A DNA stretch of 64,000 nucleotides from Lactobacillus kitasatonis DSM 16761 = JCM 1039 (GCF_000615285.1 NZ_BALU01000002.1:1-64000); one strand, 5' to 3'; shown: positions 8,566 through 20,097, counted from the first letter of the stretch. The notes: a model not told the origin generated them from the sequence alone. Made by a program: numbers and translations.

Positions 8566-9976
8566 TGGCTGATCAAAAACAATCTGGTTTCGGCAATTTT
8601 GTTAACAGCAAAATTTTGCTCCTGTAATGAAATTTGTTAATACTAAAGCTATTACTGCCTTACAAAATGGTATGATTTATACTTTACCATTTATCATTAT
8701 TGGTTCTATTTTCTTAATTTTAGGAAATATTCCTATTCCGGCAGTATCAAATGCAATTAATGCTTCTGGTTGGGGTGCAATTTTCAACCAAGCTTACACT
8801 ACAACATTCTCAGTAATGTCACTTTGGGCATCAATTGGTATTGCCTACATTTACGTTAAGAATGAAAACTTAGAACCATTGGCACCAGGTCTTACTTCAT
8901 GTGCCGCATTCTTAATGCTTCAAACTTTATCAATTACTAGTCCAGTTAAAACTGCTTTAACTAATGGTATTCCTAACGGTATGAACGCTAAAGCATTCAG
9001 CGCAGCAATTAGTGAATTACCAAAAGCGGTTCAAAACTACATTGAACAACCTGTAACTGGTGTATTCAACATCACCTGGCTTGGTGGTGACGGTATGATC
9101 GCCGCAATCATCATTGGTCTTCTTGTTGGTTGGATTTACAGTTCTATCGTTAAAAAAGGTTGGACTATTAAACTTCCTAAGCAAGTTCCACCTGCAGTTT
9201 CAAACCAATTTACTGCTATGATTCCTGCAGGTATCATCTTGATCGGTACTATGATCACCTACGCTTGCTTTAACTTATTTGCACACACTGACTTCTTACA
9301 ATGGACTTACAACACAATCCAAACTCCATTACAAGGTATTTCAGACTCATTCGGTGGTGCTCTTGCTATTGGTTTCCTTGTTCCATTCTTCTGGTTCTTC
9401 GGTGTCCACGGTGGTTTGATCGTTGGTTCACTTGCTGGTCCTATGCTTCAAGCCAACTCATTCGATAACGCTCAATTATACAAAGCTGGTAAGTTAACCA
9501 TTGCTCAAGGTGCACACGTTGTTACTAACGAATTCTACAACAACTTCATTAACTTAACTGGTTCAGGTATTACTATTGGTTTGATTATCTTCATTCTTGT
9601 AGCTGCTAAATCAGCTCAATTGAAGTCAATCGGTAAATTGGAATTAGTACCAGGTATCTTCAACATTAACGAACCATTCCTCTTCGGTTTGCCAATCGTT
9701 ATGAACCCATTCCTTGCTGTTCCATTCTTCTTAACTCCATTAGTAGTTGCTGCTTCAACTTACTTAGTAATTAAGACTGGCATTGTTCCACCACTTAACG
9801 GTTTCGCAGCTCCATGGACTACTCCAGCTGTTATCTCCGGTTTCTTAATCGGTGGTTGGAAGATGGCCATTTGGCAATTCTGTACTTTACTCATCTCAAC
9901 TGCAATCTACTGGCCATTCGCTAAGAAGTACGATAACGTTCTTCTTAAACGTGAACAAGCTAAAAAAGCTAAGTAA
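8565..9976 (+). CDS. PTS beta-glucoside/cellobiose EIIC, frameshifted near the N-terminus
   Basis: This is the membrane permease of a lactose/cellobiose-type PTS. The ATG at 8565 overlaps the GH1 stop and encodes MADQKQSGFGNFVNSKIL, then a frame break at about 8618 gives a stop at 8625-8627. Adding one G restores KILAPVMKFVNTKAITALQN, the expected EIIC start. The remaining 449 codons (from the ATG at 8627, itself overlapping the stop as TAATG) form an intact protein with about ten hydrophobic segments, the FGVHGG segment, the NINEPFLFGLPIVMNPF signature near residue 350 and a KKYDNVLLKRE end. Reinitiation at 8627 could still yield a nearly complete permease lacking about 20 cytoplasmic residues. 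Either a recent mutation or a sequencing error explains the break. Confidence 0.85.
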
Positions 9977-10020
9977 AGCTAACTACTAACTATAAAAATT
10001 TCTTAATTGAAGGTCAAAAA

Positions 10021-10269
10021 ATGTCAGACGAAGTAAAAATTGTAAATGAATTTGATCGTGATAATCATCACTACAAAATCGGCGTCGCCGCTGATGGTCA
10101 GGTTTCAGTTTATTTAGATGATGAAACTAAAGCTCATCACGGTTACCATTTTCCAGGTATCATTCAAATTCCTAAAGGAATTGAAGTTGATGGCCAAATG
10201 GTATTAAGAATTCCAATCGACAATGATTGTGAGTCTGCCATTGAAAAAGGTATAGCTGACTTTAAGTAA
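10021..10269 (+). CDS. Small acidic protein of the beta-glucoside operon, unknown
   Basis: The 82-residue product has no signal peptide or membrane segment. It is acidic and His-containing (DNHHYKIG, KAHHGYHFPG) and reads like a small beta-rich domain. AAGG lies about 9 nt before the ATG. It is the last gene of the GH1-EIIC unit (gap 44 nt) and is followed by a terminator, so its role is presumably linked to beta-glucoside use. No family was recognised. Confidence 0.65.
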   Translation: MSDEVKIVNEFDRDNHHYKIGVAADGQVSVYLDDETKAHHGYHFPGIIQIPKGIEVDGQMVLRIPIDNDCESAIEKGIADFK

Positions 10270-10278
10270 TATAAACTA

Positions 10279-10330
10279 AAAGAGATGTTGTTGAGCTATT
10301 AAAGAAATAGTTAAATTACATCTCTTTTTT
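10279..10330 (+). terminator. Terminator of the first beta-glucoside operon
   Basis: A 10-bp stem AAAGAGATGT / ACATCTCTTT closes a long loop and ends in six T. Confidence 0.8.
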
Positions 10331-10333
10331 GAT

Positions 10334-10351
10334 AAAGTATATATTTTTATT
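10334..10351. promoter_or_regulatory. Candidate GntR operator, copy 2
   Basis: This is identical over 18 bases to 7080-7097 and lies 51 nt upstream of the GntR start codon. It probably overlaps or precedes that gene's promoter, which would give autoregulation. Confidence 0.5.
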
Positions 10352-10402
10352 GTAAAATGAATGTATAAGTATAAAATATAATTAGAAATCAGATGATAAA
10401 AC

Positions 10403-12617
<2,215 letters not shown>

Positions 12618-12630
12618 CCATAAAGAGACA

Positions 12631-12665
12631 ATAGAGTCTGGCGAAAAAGCTAGACTCTATTTTTA
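12631..12665 (+). terminator. Terminator after second GH1 gene
   Basis: A stem ATAGAGTCT / AGACTCTAT with extra inner pairing and an A-rich loop is followed by TTTTTAT. Confidence 0.85.
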
Positions 12666-12713
12666 TAAAAAGATAAGATTAAACTATAAGTGACATAGAG
12701 AGAAGGAAATTTA

Positions 12714-13124
12714 TTGATTACTATTTCTAAACAATTTAGTTTTAAAGCTAAAGATTTCTTTGATTACCTTGACCAACAATTGATTACCAGTATTAAACAA
12801 GCTCGTAATAATAATATGCCTGTTACTTTACAAGCTGGTACCGAATATGAGCAATCAGGAGCTAAAGTAAAGATCACTGAATATGAACGAGGCAAAGTAT
12901 ACGCTGCCCACTTTGTTTCCGACCGTTTTGATATCATTATTAAGTATGTAACTGAAGACAATGACCAAGGCGTTAAGATCACCTTTAGTGAAGAAATGCT
13001 TCACTTCGAACGCGACAAGCATGGTAAACTGCAAACCATGTTCTATAACTGGCAACTTAAAATGGGCGCCAATAAGGAATTAAAACGAATGGCTGACAAC
13101 GTTTATGCCAATATGGCTGCTTAG
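12714..13124 (+). CDS. DUF3284-type protein of PTS loci
   Basis: The 136-residue protein begins MITISKQFSFKAKDFFDYL and resembles DUF3284 proteins, which recur next to lactose/cellobiose PTS genes in Firmicutes; the assignment is from memory. It looks soluble, with alternating beta-strand-like segments (KVKITEYERGKVYAAHF, FDIIIKYV) and a C-terminal helix. The start is TTG at 12714 with AGAAGGAAAT just upstream; the first in-frame ATG is too far inside. Function is unknown; SRPBCC-like binding folds have been suggested for such small proteins, which is not testable here. Confidence 0.65.
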   Translation: MITISKQFSFKAKDFFDYLDQQLITSIKQARNNNMPVTLQAGTEYEQSGAKVKITEYERGKVYAAHFVSDRFDIIIKYVTEDNDQGVKITFSEEMLHFERDKHGKLQTMFYNWQLKMGANKELKRMADNVYANMAA

Positions 13125-13142
13125 AATCGTTCTCTCAGCATC

Positions 13143-13177
13143 AAAAAAGCCGTAACTCAATCGAGTTGCGGCTTTTT
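13143..13177. terminator. Bidirectional terminator
   Basis: A 10-bp near-perfect stem GCCGTAACTC / GAGTTGCGGC is flanked by A6 and T5. It can end both the DUF3284 transcript and the convergent EIIC transcript. Confidence 0.9.
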
Positions 13178-13214
13178 CTAGTTCAAAGTTTAATAATTAA
13201 TTATATTTTCTCTC

Positions 13215-14567
13215 TTAGTTCTTAGCAGCATCTGCTTGTTCCTTCTTAAGAAGGACATTGTCGTAGTGCTTAATGAATGGGAACCAAATAACAAATGCGA
13301 CAATAGCACAAACAACTGAAAGCACGGCACCTTGCCAACTAGCAGTGGCAATGAAACCACTCAAACCAATTGGTGTTGGCCAAGGTTGTTGCACAATGAT
13401 CTTAGGAACAAGGTGTGAAGTTACGGCAATGTAACCAACAATACCTGAAGCAAGTGGAGCACAAATGAATGGAACTAACAAGTTAATGTTATAAACGATT
13501 GGCAAACCGAACAAAAGTGGTTCGTTAATGTTGAAGATGGCTGGAACCAATTCAACCTTACCAATTTCCTTCAATTGGGCTGAACGTGAGCCAAAGGCTA
13601 ACCAAATAGCCATACCCAAGGTAGCACCAGAACCACCAATGATTACGAATGAGTTCATTGGGTCACCAGCGAAGAAGTGTGAAGCACCCTTTACGTTAGC
13701 AGCCATGTTAGCCAAAACAATTGGAGTATAGAATGAACTCATAATTGTGGCACCATGGATACCGAACCACCATAAGAAGTGGATCAAGAAGATAATGATG
13801 AGGAAGCCCCACCAAGTATCAGCAATGTTACTAATGAATGAGAATGGAATGTAAAGAACTTGGAAAATATCAGTTCCCATAGTTACCAAAATCAATTCAA
13901 TAACAGCAACTACTACAGCAACACAGAAGCCTGGAATCAAAGCACTGAATGAGTTTGAAACACCAGCTGGAACAGATGCTGGCATCTTAATTCTCCAGTT
14001 GTGCTTTACAGTGTAACGGTAAATTTGAACCGTTAGCCAAGCAACTACCAAACCGGTGAAGATACCTACAGAAGCAATTCTAGTGATACCACCAGTTGAA
14101 GCTTCGTAACCACCAGCAACCATCTTAGCCTTGGTAAGAATAGTTACGAATTGAATTGAACCATTCTTCCAAACAAGTTCTGGTACAGTGATGAAGAAAG
14201 CCATTAAAAACATCAATAAAGCGTTCATTGGAACTAGGTCCAGCTTTTCTTCTTGACGGTAGATATTCGTGTATGAATATGCAAAAGTACCGGCAAATAC
14301 CAAAGCTAAAATACCCATAGTTGAGTTGTAAACAACTTGGAACAAGTTAGTAAAACGACCCAAGGTATTAGCATAAAATGCAGCAAATCCAGGAATTGGA
14401 AATGCTTGAGGCAAAATAGTCAAAATTAAGAAGATTGCCCCGATAATTGAAAATGAAATAACGCTATAACCAGCGTCCATGATAGCTCTAACAAAGCGAG
14501 AGCCTGCAAACTTACCAGCAGCCGCAGCCATTCTATCTTTGAAAGGTGCAGAGTTTGAATCAGCCAT
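13215..14567 (-). CDS. PTS cellobiose/beta-glucoside EIIC (second copy)
   Basis: The 450-residue membrane permease has about ten hydrophobic segments, WFGIHGATIMSSF in the core, the NINEPLLFGLPIVYNINL signature near residue 340 and a terminal KHYDNVLLKKEQ. ATG 14567 is preferred because the G-rich GGGGGGAAAG lies immediately upstream; the in-frame ATG at 14600 lacks any such site. It has its own strong promoter with a cre box, separate from the EIIB/EIIA unit to its right, which probably supplies its partner domains. Codon use is strongly biased, indicating high expression when derepressed. Confidence 0.9.
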   Translation of the reverse strand: MADSNSAPFKDRMAAAAGKFAGSRFVRAIMDAGYSVISFSIIGAIFLILTILPQAFPIPGFAAFYANTLGRFTNLFQVVYNSTMGILALVFAGTFAYSYTNIYRQEEKLDLVPMNALLMFLMAFFITVPELVWKNGSIQFVTILTKAKMVAGGYEASTGGITRIASVGIFTGLVVAWLTVQIYRYTVKHNWRIKMPASVPAGVSNSFSALIPGFCVAVVVAVIELILVTMGTDIFQVLYIPFSFISNIADTWWGFLIIIFLIHFLWWFGIHGATIMSSFYTPIVLANMAANVKGASHFFAGDPMNSFVIIGGSGATLGMAIWLAFGSRSAQLKEIGKVELVPAIFNINEPLLFGLPIVYNINLLVPFICAPLASGIVGYIAVTSHLVPKIIVQQPWPTPIGLSGFIATASWQGAVLSVVCAIVAFVIWFPFIKHYDNVLLKKEQADAAKN

Positions 14568-14617
14568 ATTTCTTTCCCCCCAATATTCTGAAACACTCAT
14601 TAAATCTGAACAAGTTC

Positions 14618-14646
14618 ATTATATCGAAAGCGATTTCATATGTAAA
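14618..14646 (-). promoter_or_regulatory. EIIC promoter with cre box in the spacer
   Basis: On the minus strand, -35 TTTACA (14646-14641) and -10 TATAAT (14623-14618) have a 17-nt spacer. The spacer contains TGAAATCGCTTTCG (14638-14625), one mismatch from the cre consensus, placing CcpA directly on the promoter. Confidence 0.85.
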
Positions 14647-14764
14647 CGTTTTTTGCTAACATACGGTATACTTTTTGACCATTAAATATAGACTTTTGCC
14701 GTTCTGACGCAGTTTAGAGCATTATAAAAAAACTTATGATATTTCATAAATTTTTTCGTATAAG

Positions 14765-15277
14765 CTATTGCTGATGCTTTTTAAAGGTCTCAATCACACG
14801 ATAATAGCGATCTTTATTTTTTATAATTTGACGAATGCGGTATTCACATAAAGCAACCAATAAAATTCCAACTAGTAATAATGCTAATAAGAAGTATTGC
14901 ACATCATTATTAATTGCAAATGGAAAAATTGTTTTGCAAACAGGTGTAAATATTAAAACAGCTAAAACAACATTGAATGCCATCTGCACATAGAGATAAA
15001 TCCTAGTAATCGGAATATCTCTTTTACGATTATGCATCTTAGATAATTGTTCAAAACTAGCAACCGCTGAATAAATTCCCATTGCTAGAGCTAAAATCAT
15101 GCCCACTACGCTACCATATGAAGCACTGATAATTAGCCACATCAAGTTAGTAAAGAAAAAGATAGTCACTACATACCTAATCATTAAATAGCGACTGAAA
15201 TACATGTACTTGATACTATCTTGATGTTTTTTACAAGCCACTTCAATTTTTGTCTTTTCGACTTCTTCTTTATTCAT
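14765..15277 (-). CDS. Four-helix membrane protein, unknown
   Basis: The 170-residue protein has a basic N-terminal segment (KHQDSIKYMYFSRYLMIRY), then four hydrophobic helices at about 35-55, 58-75, 95-112 and 128-148, and a charged tail. No family was recognised. ATG 15277 has GGAGAG 5 nt upstream and is chosen over an upstream TTG overlapping that site. It lies between the EIIC gene and the EIIA/EIIB pair on the same strand but is separated from the pair by a terminator. A link to sugar transport is only positional. Confidence 0.6.
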   Translation of the reverse strand: MNKEEVEKTKIEVACKKHQDSIKYMYFSRYLMIRYVVTIFFFTNLMWLIISASYGSVVGMILALAMGIYSAVASFEQLSKMHNRKRDIPITRIYLYVQMAFNVVLAVLIFTPVCKTIFPFAINNDVQYFLLALLLVGILLVALCEYRIRQIIKNKDRYYRVIETFKKHQQ

Positions 15278-15329
15278 TTTTCTCTCCAATCAATTCTCCG
15301 ATATTGTTAGTCTAACATTCTTTGGTATA

Positions 15330-15366
15330 AAAAATAGCCTCTGCCAAAAAGCAGAGGTTATTTTTT
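15330..15366. terminator. Bidirectional terminator after EIIA
   Basis: An 11-bp stem ATAGCCTCTGC / GCAGAGGTTAT (one G-T pair) is flanked by A- and T-runs on both sides. Confidence 0.9.
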
Positions 15367-15376
15367 CAGCGATTAC

Positions 15377-15745
15377 TTAATCTTCTTTTTTAAGAGAACC
15401 AGACTTATATAGCTTTTCATAAAGATCAACCATTTCTCCAGCCAAATCTCTAAAGGTGATTGCGTTCATTAAGTGGTCTTGTGAGTGAACTACAAGCAAA
15501 GTAACGTGCATGTGGTCACCTTGAGCTTCTTTAGTAAGCATATTAGTTTGTGAGTTATGTGCTTCAAGAAGTGACTTGTCACTTTCCTTAAGTTTCTCGC
15601 GTGCTCCGTCAATATCGCCCTTCTTTGCAAGACGAATTGCTTCAAATGCTAAGCTTTTTGCGTTTCCCCCGTTAGCAATAAGGCCCATAGCAGCCATCAA
15701 AGTTTCTTGTTCTTTTTGCTCTGGAGTTTGCTTTTCTTCTGCCAT
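15377..15745 (-). CDS. PTS lactose/cellobiose-type EIIA
   Basis: The 122-residue cytosolic phosphocarrier receives phosphate from HPr and passes it to EIIB. It shows the three-helix-bundle pattern of the family: MGLIANGGNAKSLAFEAIRLAKKGD near the start and the active-site His in VVHSQDHLMNA near residue 87. It has a slightly long acidic N-terminal extension. It lies 35 nt downstream of EIIB and shares its promoter; the matching EIIC is most likely 13215-14567 or 8565-9976. Confidence 0.92.
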   Translation of the reverse strand: MAEEKQTPEQKEQETLMAAMGLIANGGNAKSLAFEAIRLAKKGDIDGAREKLKESDKSLLEAHNSQTNMLTKEAQGDHMHVTLLVVHSQDHLMNAITFRDLAGEMVDLYEKLYKSGSLKKED

Positions 15746-15780
15746 ATAATCAGTCTCTCCTTTTTATTGATTAATTAAAA

Positions 15781-16116
15781 TTAGCCCTTAATTAATTTTT
15801 CAGCTTGAGCCAAAACGTTCTTACCGTTCATCATGCCGTAGTCTTGCATGTTAATAACGTCCAAAGGAATGTCCTTGCCGTCTTTACCCTTGCCTTTAAC
15901 TTTGTTTTCAAAGTCAGCCTTCATGTAACTTACTTGAGGTCCAAGAAGAACACAGTCAATTTGTTGTTGTTCCATCTTTTCGTCAGCTTCTGAAGCAGGA
16001 CATGCAAAGATTTCTGCGTCAATGCCTTCTTCTTTAGCAGCAGCTTGCATCTTAGTTACTAAAAGTGATGTACTCATACCAGCAGCACAGTTTAACATGA
16101 TAGTTTGTTCAGCCAT
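15781..16116 (-). CDS. PTS lactose/cellobiose-type EIIB
   Basis: The 111-residue domain carries the phosphorylated Cys10 in IMLNCAAGMSTSLLV, followed by the PASEADEK and CVLLGPQVSYM segments usual for cellobiose EIIB. It transfers phosphate from EIIA to the sugar bound by EIIC. It has a good AGGAGG-like site (reverse of tcctcct at 16126-16132). It is the first gene of a two-gene unit read leftward from a strong cre-controlled promoter. Confidence 0.93.
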   Translation of the reverse strand: MAEQTIMLNCAAGMSTSLLVTKMQAAAKEEGIDAEIFACPASEADEKMEQQQIDCVLLGPQVSYMKADFENKVKGKGKDGKDIPLDVINMQDYGMMNGKNVLAQAEKLIKG

Positions 16117-16182
16117 AATAATATTTCCTCCTAATTATTACGTTTTATAGTTTAATTAGTTTTATATTGATCTACACCAATT

Positions 16183-16211
16183 ATTATAAAACGCTTTCAT
16201 TGGTTTGTAAA
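16183..16211 (-). promoter_or_regulatory. EIIB-EIIA promoter with cre-like box in the spacer
   Basis: On the minus strand, -35 TTTACA (16211-16206) and -10 TATAAT (16188-16183) are 17 nt apart. TGAAAGCGTTTTAT (16199-16186), two mismatches from the cre consensus, covers the spacer and -10. Confidence 0.8.
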
Positions 16212-16250
16212 TAAAAAATTATACATGCGCTAAAAAATTTTTAACACTTA

Positions 16251-16438
16251 TATAATCGCTTTCGAGCATAAATATATACTTTTTGCTCTTGCCAAATAAT
16301 ATTATGCATCATTTGTAAGCATTTTCAAATACATATATGCTACATGTAAAGCATACCACTTTACATATGAAATTGCTTACAAAAAAATCAGCGTTTTATG
16401 GAAACCGCTTTCATATTATAAGAAAAACCTGTTAGAAT
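16251..16438. promoter_or_regulatory. Cluster of cre-like boxes and GntR promoter in a divergent intergenic region
   Basis: Between EIIB and the second GntR gene lie further cre-like boxes: 16251-16264 (two mismatches), 16314-16327 TGTAAGCATTTTCA (one), 16368-16381 TGAAATTGCTTACA (one) and 16400-16413, reverse TGAAAGCGGTTTCC (one). The last overlaps a weak -35 TTCATA (16410-16415) with -10 TAGAAT (16433-16438) for the regulator. The rest of this 364-nt region is AT-rich without an ORF. Confidence 0.6.
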
Positions 16439-16481
16439 ATATATGTAATATATTTCTTTACAATAGAAAGGAGACACAATT

Positions 16482-17189
16482 GTGAGCCGCTATCAAGAAA
16501 TCGCGAGTGATATAGAAAAAGACATTATCGAGAAAAAATATACCAAGCAATTACCCGAACAATTTGAGCTTGCTAAAAAATACGATACTAGTCGAGTGAC
16601 GATTGTGCACGCACTTAAGATTTTACAAGATAAAAAATTAATCAAGACCGTTAAGGGGCACGGAACATTTATTACTACCAAATCTATTCCGGATATTTTC
16701 TTAAACTCTGGTGTAAATGAACATAATGGTTTTACCAGACACGTTAACAGTGCTGCTTTTCATTTAATCAGCCATGTCATTGCCTTCAACATCAGAAAGC
16801 CAAGTGCTGATGAACGCAAAGCTTTAAACTTAGACAAAAACGATGATGTCTACGATATTATTCGTCAGCGTGTTTTAAACGGAAAGCCTGCTAAACTTGA
16901 GTACACAGTAATGCCAGTAAAACGCATCCCTGGCATTACGCTAGATATCTTGCATAAATCTGTTTATTCGTACATTCAAAATGACCTTGGCCTTAAAATC
17001 GGCAAAGATAATCGAGTTATCACCGCTGAGAAATCCGATGCCTATGATATGAAATATTTAGATTGCTTGCGCGATGACCCTGTTCTCTGCATTCATCAAA
17101 AAGCATTCTTAGAAGATGGCCGACCATTCGAATTATCAGAAACTCGTAATCGGTACGACCGCGGGGCCTTAACCGTTAACGGTGACTAA
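16482..17189 (+). CDS. GntR-family regulator with UTRA domain (second copy)
   Basis: The 235-residue protein has the winged helix N-terminus (SRYQEIASDIEKDIIEKKY, AKKYDTSRVTIVHALKILQ, KTVKGHGTFI) and a UTRA effector domain ending LSETRNRYDRGAL. It starts at GTG with AAAGGAGA 8 nt upstream. It is a paralogue of the regulator at 10403, transcribed divergently from EIIB-EIIA and ahead of the third GH1 gene, so it probably controls both. The effector is likely a phospho-beta-glucoside (inferred). Confidence 0.85.
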   Translation: MSRYQEIASDIEKDIIEKKYTKQLPEQFELAKKYDTSRVTIVHALKILQDKKLIKTVKGHGTFITTKSIPDIFLNSGVNEHNGFTRHVNSAAFHLISHVIAFNIRKPSADERKALNLDKNDDVYDIIRQRVLNGKPAKLEYTVMPVKRIPGITLDILHKSVYSYIQNDLGLKIGKDNRVITAEKSDAYDMKYLDCLRDDPVLCIHQKAFLEDGRPFELSETRNRYDRGALTVNGD

Positions 17190-17228
17190 AACACTTGATT
17201 TTAATAAGTAAGTATGTAAAAATTGCGT

Positions 17229-18720
<1,492 letters not shown>

Positions 18721-18740
18721 AAGTCTATCACGAATACACA

Positions 18741-18773
18741 AAGAGTTAGATTTTACTCTAACTCTTTTATTTT
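18741..18773 (+). terminator. Terminator after third GH1 gene
   Basis: A 10-bp stem AAGAGTTAGA / TCTAACTCTT with a 6-nt loop is followed by TTATTTT. Confidence 0.85.
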
Positions 18774-18860
18774 GGTAAAAAGGCTCAGTTATAGCTAGTT
18801 ACTTATTGTGCATTAAAAGTGCTGGTTTATAAACTATTTCTTAAGTCATCTTTTAATACT

Positions 18861-18889
18861 TTGACACAGTGTCACTAAAAATGTATAAT
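18861..18889 (+). promoter_or_regulatory. Perfect consensus promoter with palindromic operator at -35
   Basis: TTGACA (18861-18866), a 17-nt spacer and TATAAT (18884-18889) are both perfect. TGACAC-A-GTGTCA (18862-18874) is a perfect 13-bp dyad covering -35 and the early spacer, suggesting repressor control of the csbD-yeaQ unit. The cognate regulator is not in this window. Confidence 0.75.
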
Positions 18890-18928
18890 ATACTTGTCAA
18901 TTTAATTAATTGTATAGAAAGGACTTAT

Positions 18929-19105
18929 ATGATGACTAAAGCAAAAAGTGGCCTAAAAGACAAGATTATCGGCAAGGCCAAAGAAGTTGAAGGTAAAATT
19001 ACTGACGACAAACTTCGTAAAGCCGAAGGCAAAGCCCAACAAGCTAAAGGCAAGCTTAAGGACAAAGCCGCTAAAGTTAAAAAAGACATACAAGAAAAGG
19101 ACTGA
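18929..19105 (+). CDS. CsbD-family stress protein
   Basis: The 58-residue, Lys/Asp/Glu-rich protein contains LKDKIIGKAKEVEGKITDD and a second KAEGKAQQAKGKLKDKAAKVKK, the repeated helical pattern of CsbD-like general stress proteins. It is soluble; function in the family is poorly known. Start is the ATG at 18929, 6-7 nt after AAAGG. It is followed 11 nt later by a YeaQ/YmgE-type membrane protein, a pairing typical of stress operons. Confidence 0.8.
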   Translation: MMTKAKSGLKDKIIGKAKEVEGKITDDKLRKAEGKAQQAKGKLKDKAAKVKKDIQEKD

Positions 19106-19116
19106 GGTGACCTGAA

Positions 19117-19377
19117 ATGTTACATTGGCTATGGGCATTAATTGTTGGTGGTGTGATTGGTTTAATTGCTGGTGCTATTACCGGTAAGGGCAAATCAATG
19201 GGATGGATTGCTAATATTTTAGCTGGTCTGATCGGTTCATCACTTGGCGAATTATTACTTGGTAACTGGGGACCACAAGTAGCTGGAATGGCGATTATTC
19301 CATCTATTGTAGGAGCAGTTATCTTAGTATTAATTGTTTCTCTATTTTTAAGTAAACTTAACCACAAACATTCTTAA
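19117..19377 (+). CDS. GlsB/YeaQ/YmgE-family small membrane protein
   Basis: The 86-residue protein has three hydrophobic, Gly-rich segments (ALIVGGVIGLIAGAITG, WIANILAGLIGSSLGELLLG, MAIIPSIVGAVILVLIVSLF), the layout of transglycosylase-associated/GlsB stress membrane proteins. It is cotranscribed with csbD from the perfect promoter at 18861 and has GAGGTGA upstream. Its role is probably in envelope stress; mechanism unknown. Confidence 0.8.
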   Translation: MLHWLWALIVGGVIGLIAGAITGKGKSMGWIANILAGLIGSSLGELLLGNWGPQVAGMAIIPSIVGAVILVLIVSLFLSKLNHKHS

Positions 19378-19393
19378 ACGAATATCAAAAGCA

Positions 19394-19431
19394 AAAAAAC
19401 AAACGGTCTTTTCTAAAGATCGTTTGTTTTT
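19394..19431 (+). terminator. Terminator of the stress operon
   Basis: A long stem AAACAAACGGTCTTT / AAAGATCGTTTGTTT (one mismatch) is followed by T. It overlaps the 3' end of the convergent AlkD-like gene. Confidence 0.8.
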
Positions 19432-20084
19432 AAATATTTACTACCTTCCGTAATACTTAACTTGGCCAAATGATTATAATTTTCATCAATAAAGTCACTT
19501 ACCCATTCTGGATTAGTTTTAGAATAATCTCTTAGTGCTCAACCAATTGCTTTATTAATGAAAAATTCGTCACTTTCAAGATTATTTTCAAGGATTTGAC
19601 TAAGTAAAGCAGTATTCATCTTATCTTTTCTAAGCAATTGATGTTCAATCGCAACTCGTCTTACCCACTTGTCAGGATCCTTTGACCAATCAAGCATTAA
19701 TTGATCTACTCGTTGATCCTTTAATCCTACATAACCATAGAGCTTCATTAAACTATCAATTGTGTCCCACCACTGCTTAGTTCGAACGTAATGCTCTATT
19801 TTAAATAAATCATCATAGCTGACATATTTCTCCATTGCAAGCAAATAATCACAAACAAAATATTGCATTTCACGATGCTTATCATTCCACGCTTGATCAA
19901 GTAAATCCCAATCGATTTGCTTTTTCTTTTTTTCATCTTTTAAAATTTGGTGATATGCATCCCTACGCACAGGTGATTTCAACCCATAAAAGACAAATTG
20001 ATTGCGCAAATATTTAGCCATCTGAATTGCATTATCTTCGTTTGCTCTCTTTTCAAAATTCTTTTTTAAGTCTTCAATATTCAT
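19413..20084 (-). pseudogene. AlkD-like DNA alkylation repair gene with a nonsense codon
   Basis: The frame begins MNIEDLKKNFEKRANEDNAI and has the ARM/HEAT helical repeats of AlkD-like 3-methyladenine glycosylases (DLLDQAWNDKHREMQYFVCDYL, RTKQWWDTIDSL, WVRRVAIEHQLL). A TGA at 19541-19539 interrupts the conserved FFINKAIGWALRDYS motif at the Trp codon (TGG to TGA). The frame then stays open for 41 more codons to TAG at 19415-19413. As read, the product is 181 residues and lacks the last helix pair, which includes the DNA-contacting Trp region, so it is probably inactive unless the stop is read through or is an error. Confidence 0.8.
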
Positions 20085-20097
20085 AAAATCATTGTAC

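Noticed and set aside
16202-16481. Hidden small gene in the EIIB-GntR gap
   Set aside because: No frame with a start, ribosome binding site and reasonable codon use; the region is explained better by promoters and cre-like boxes.
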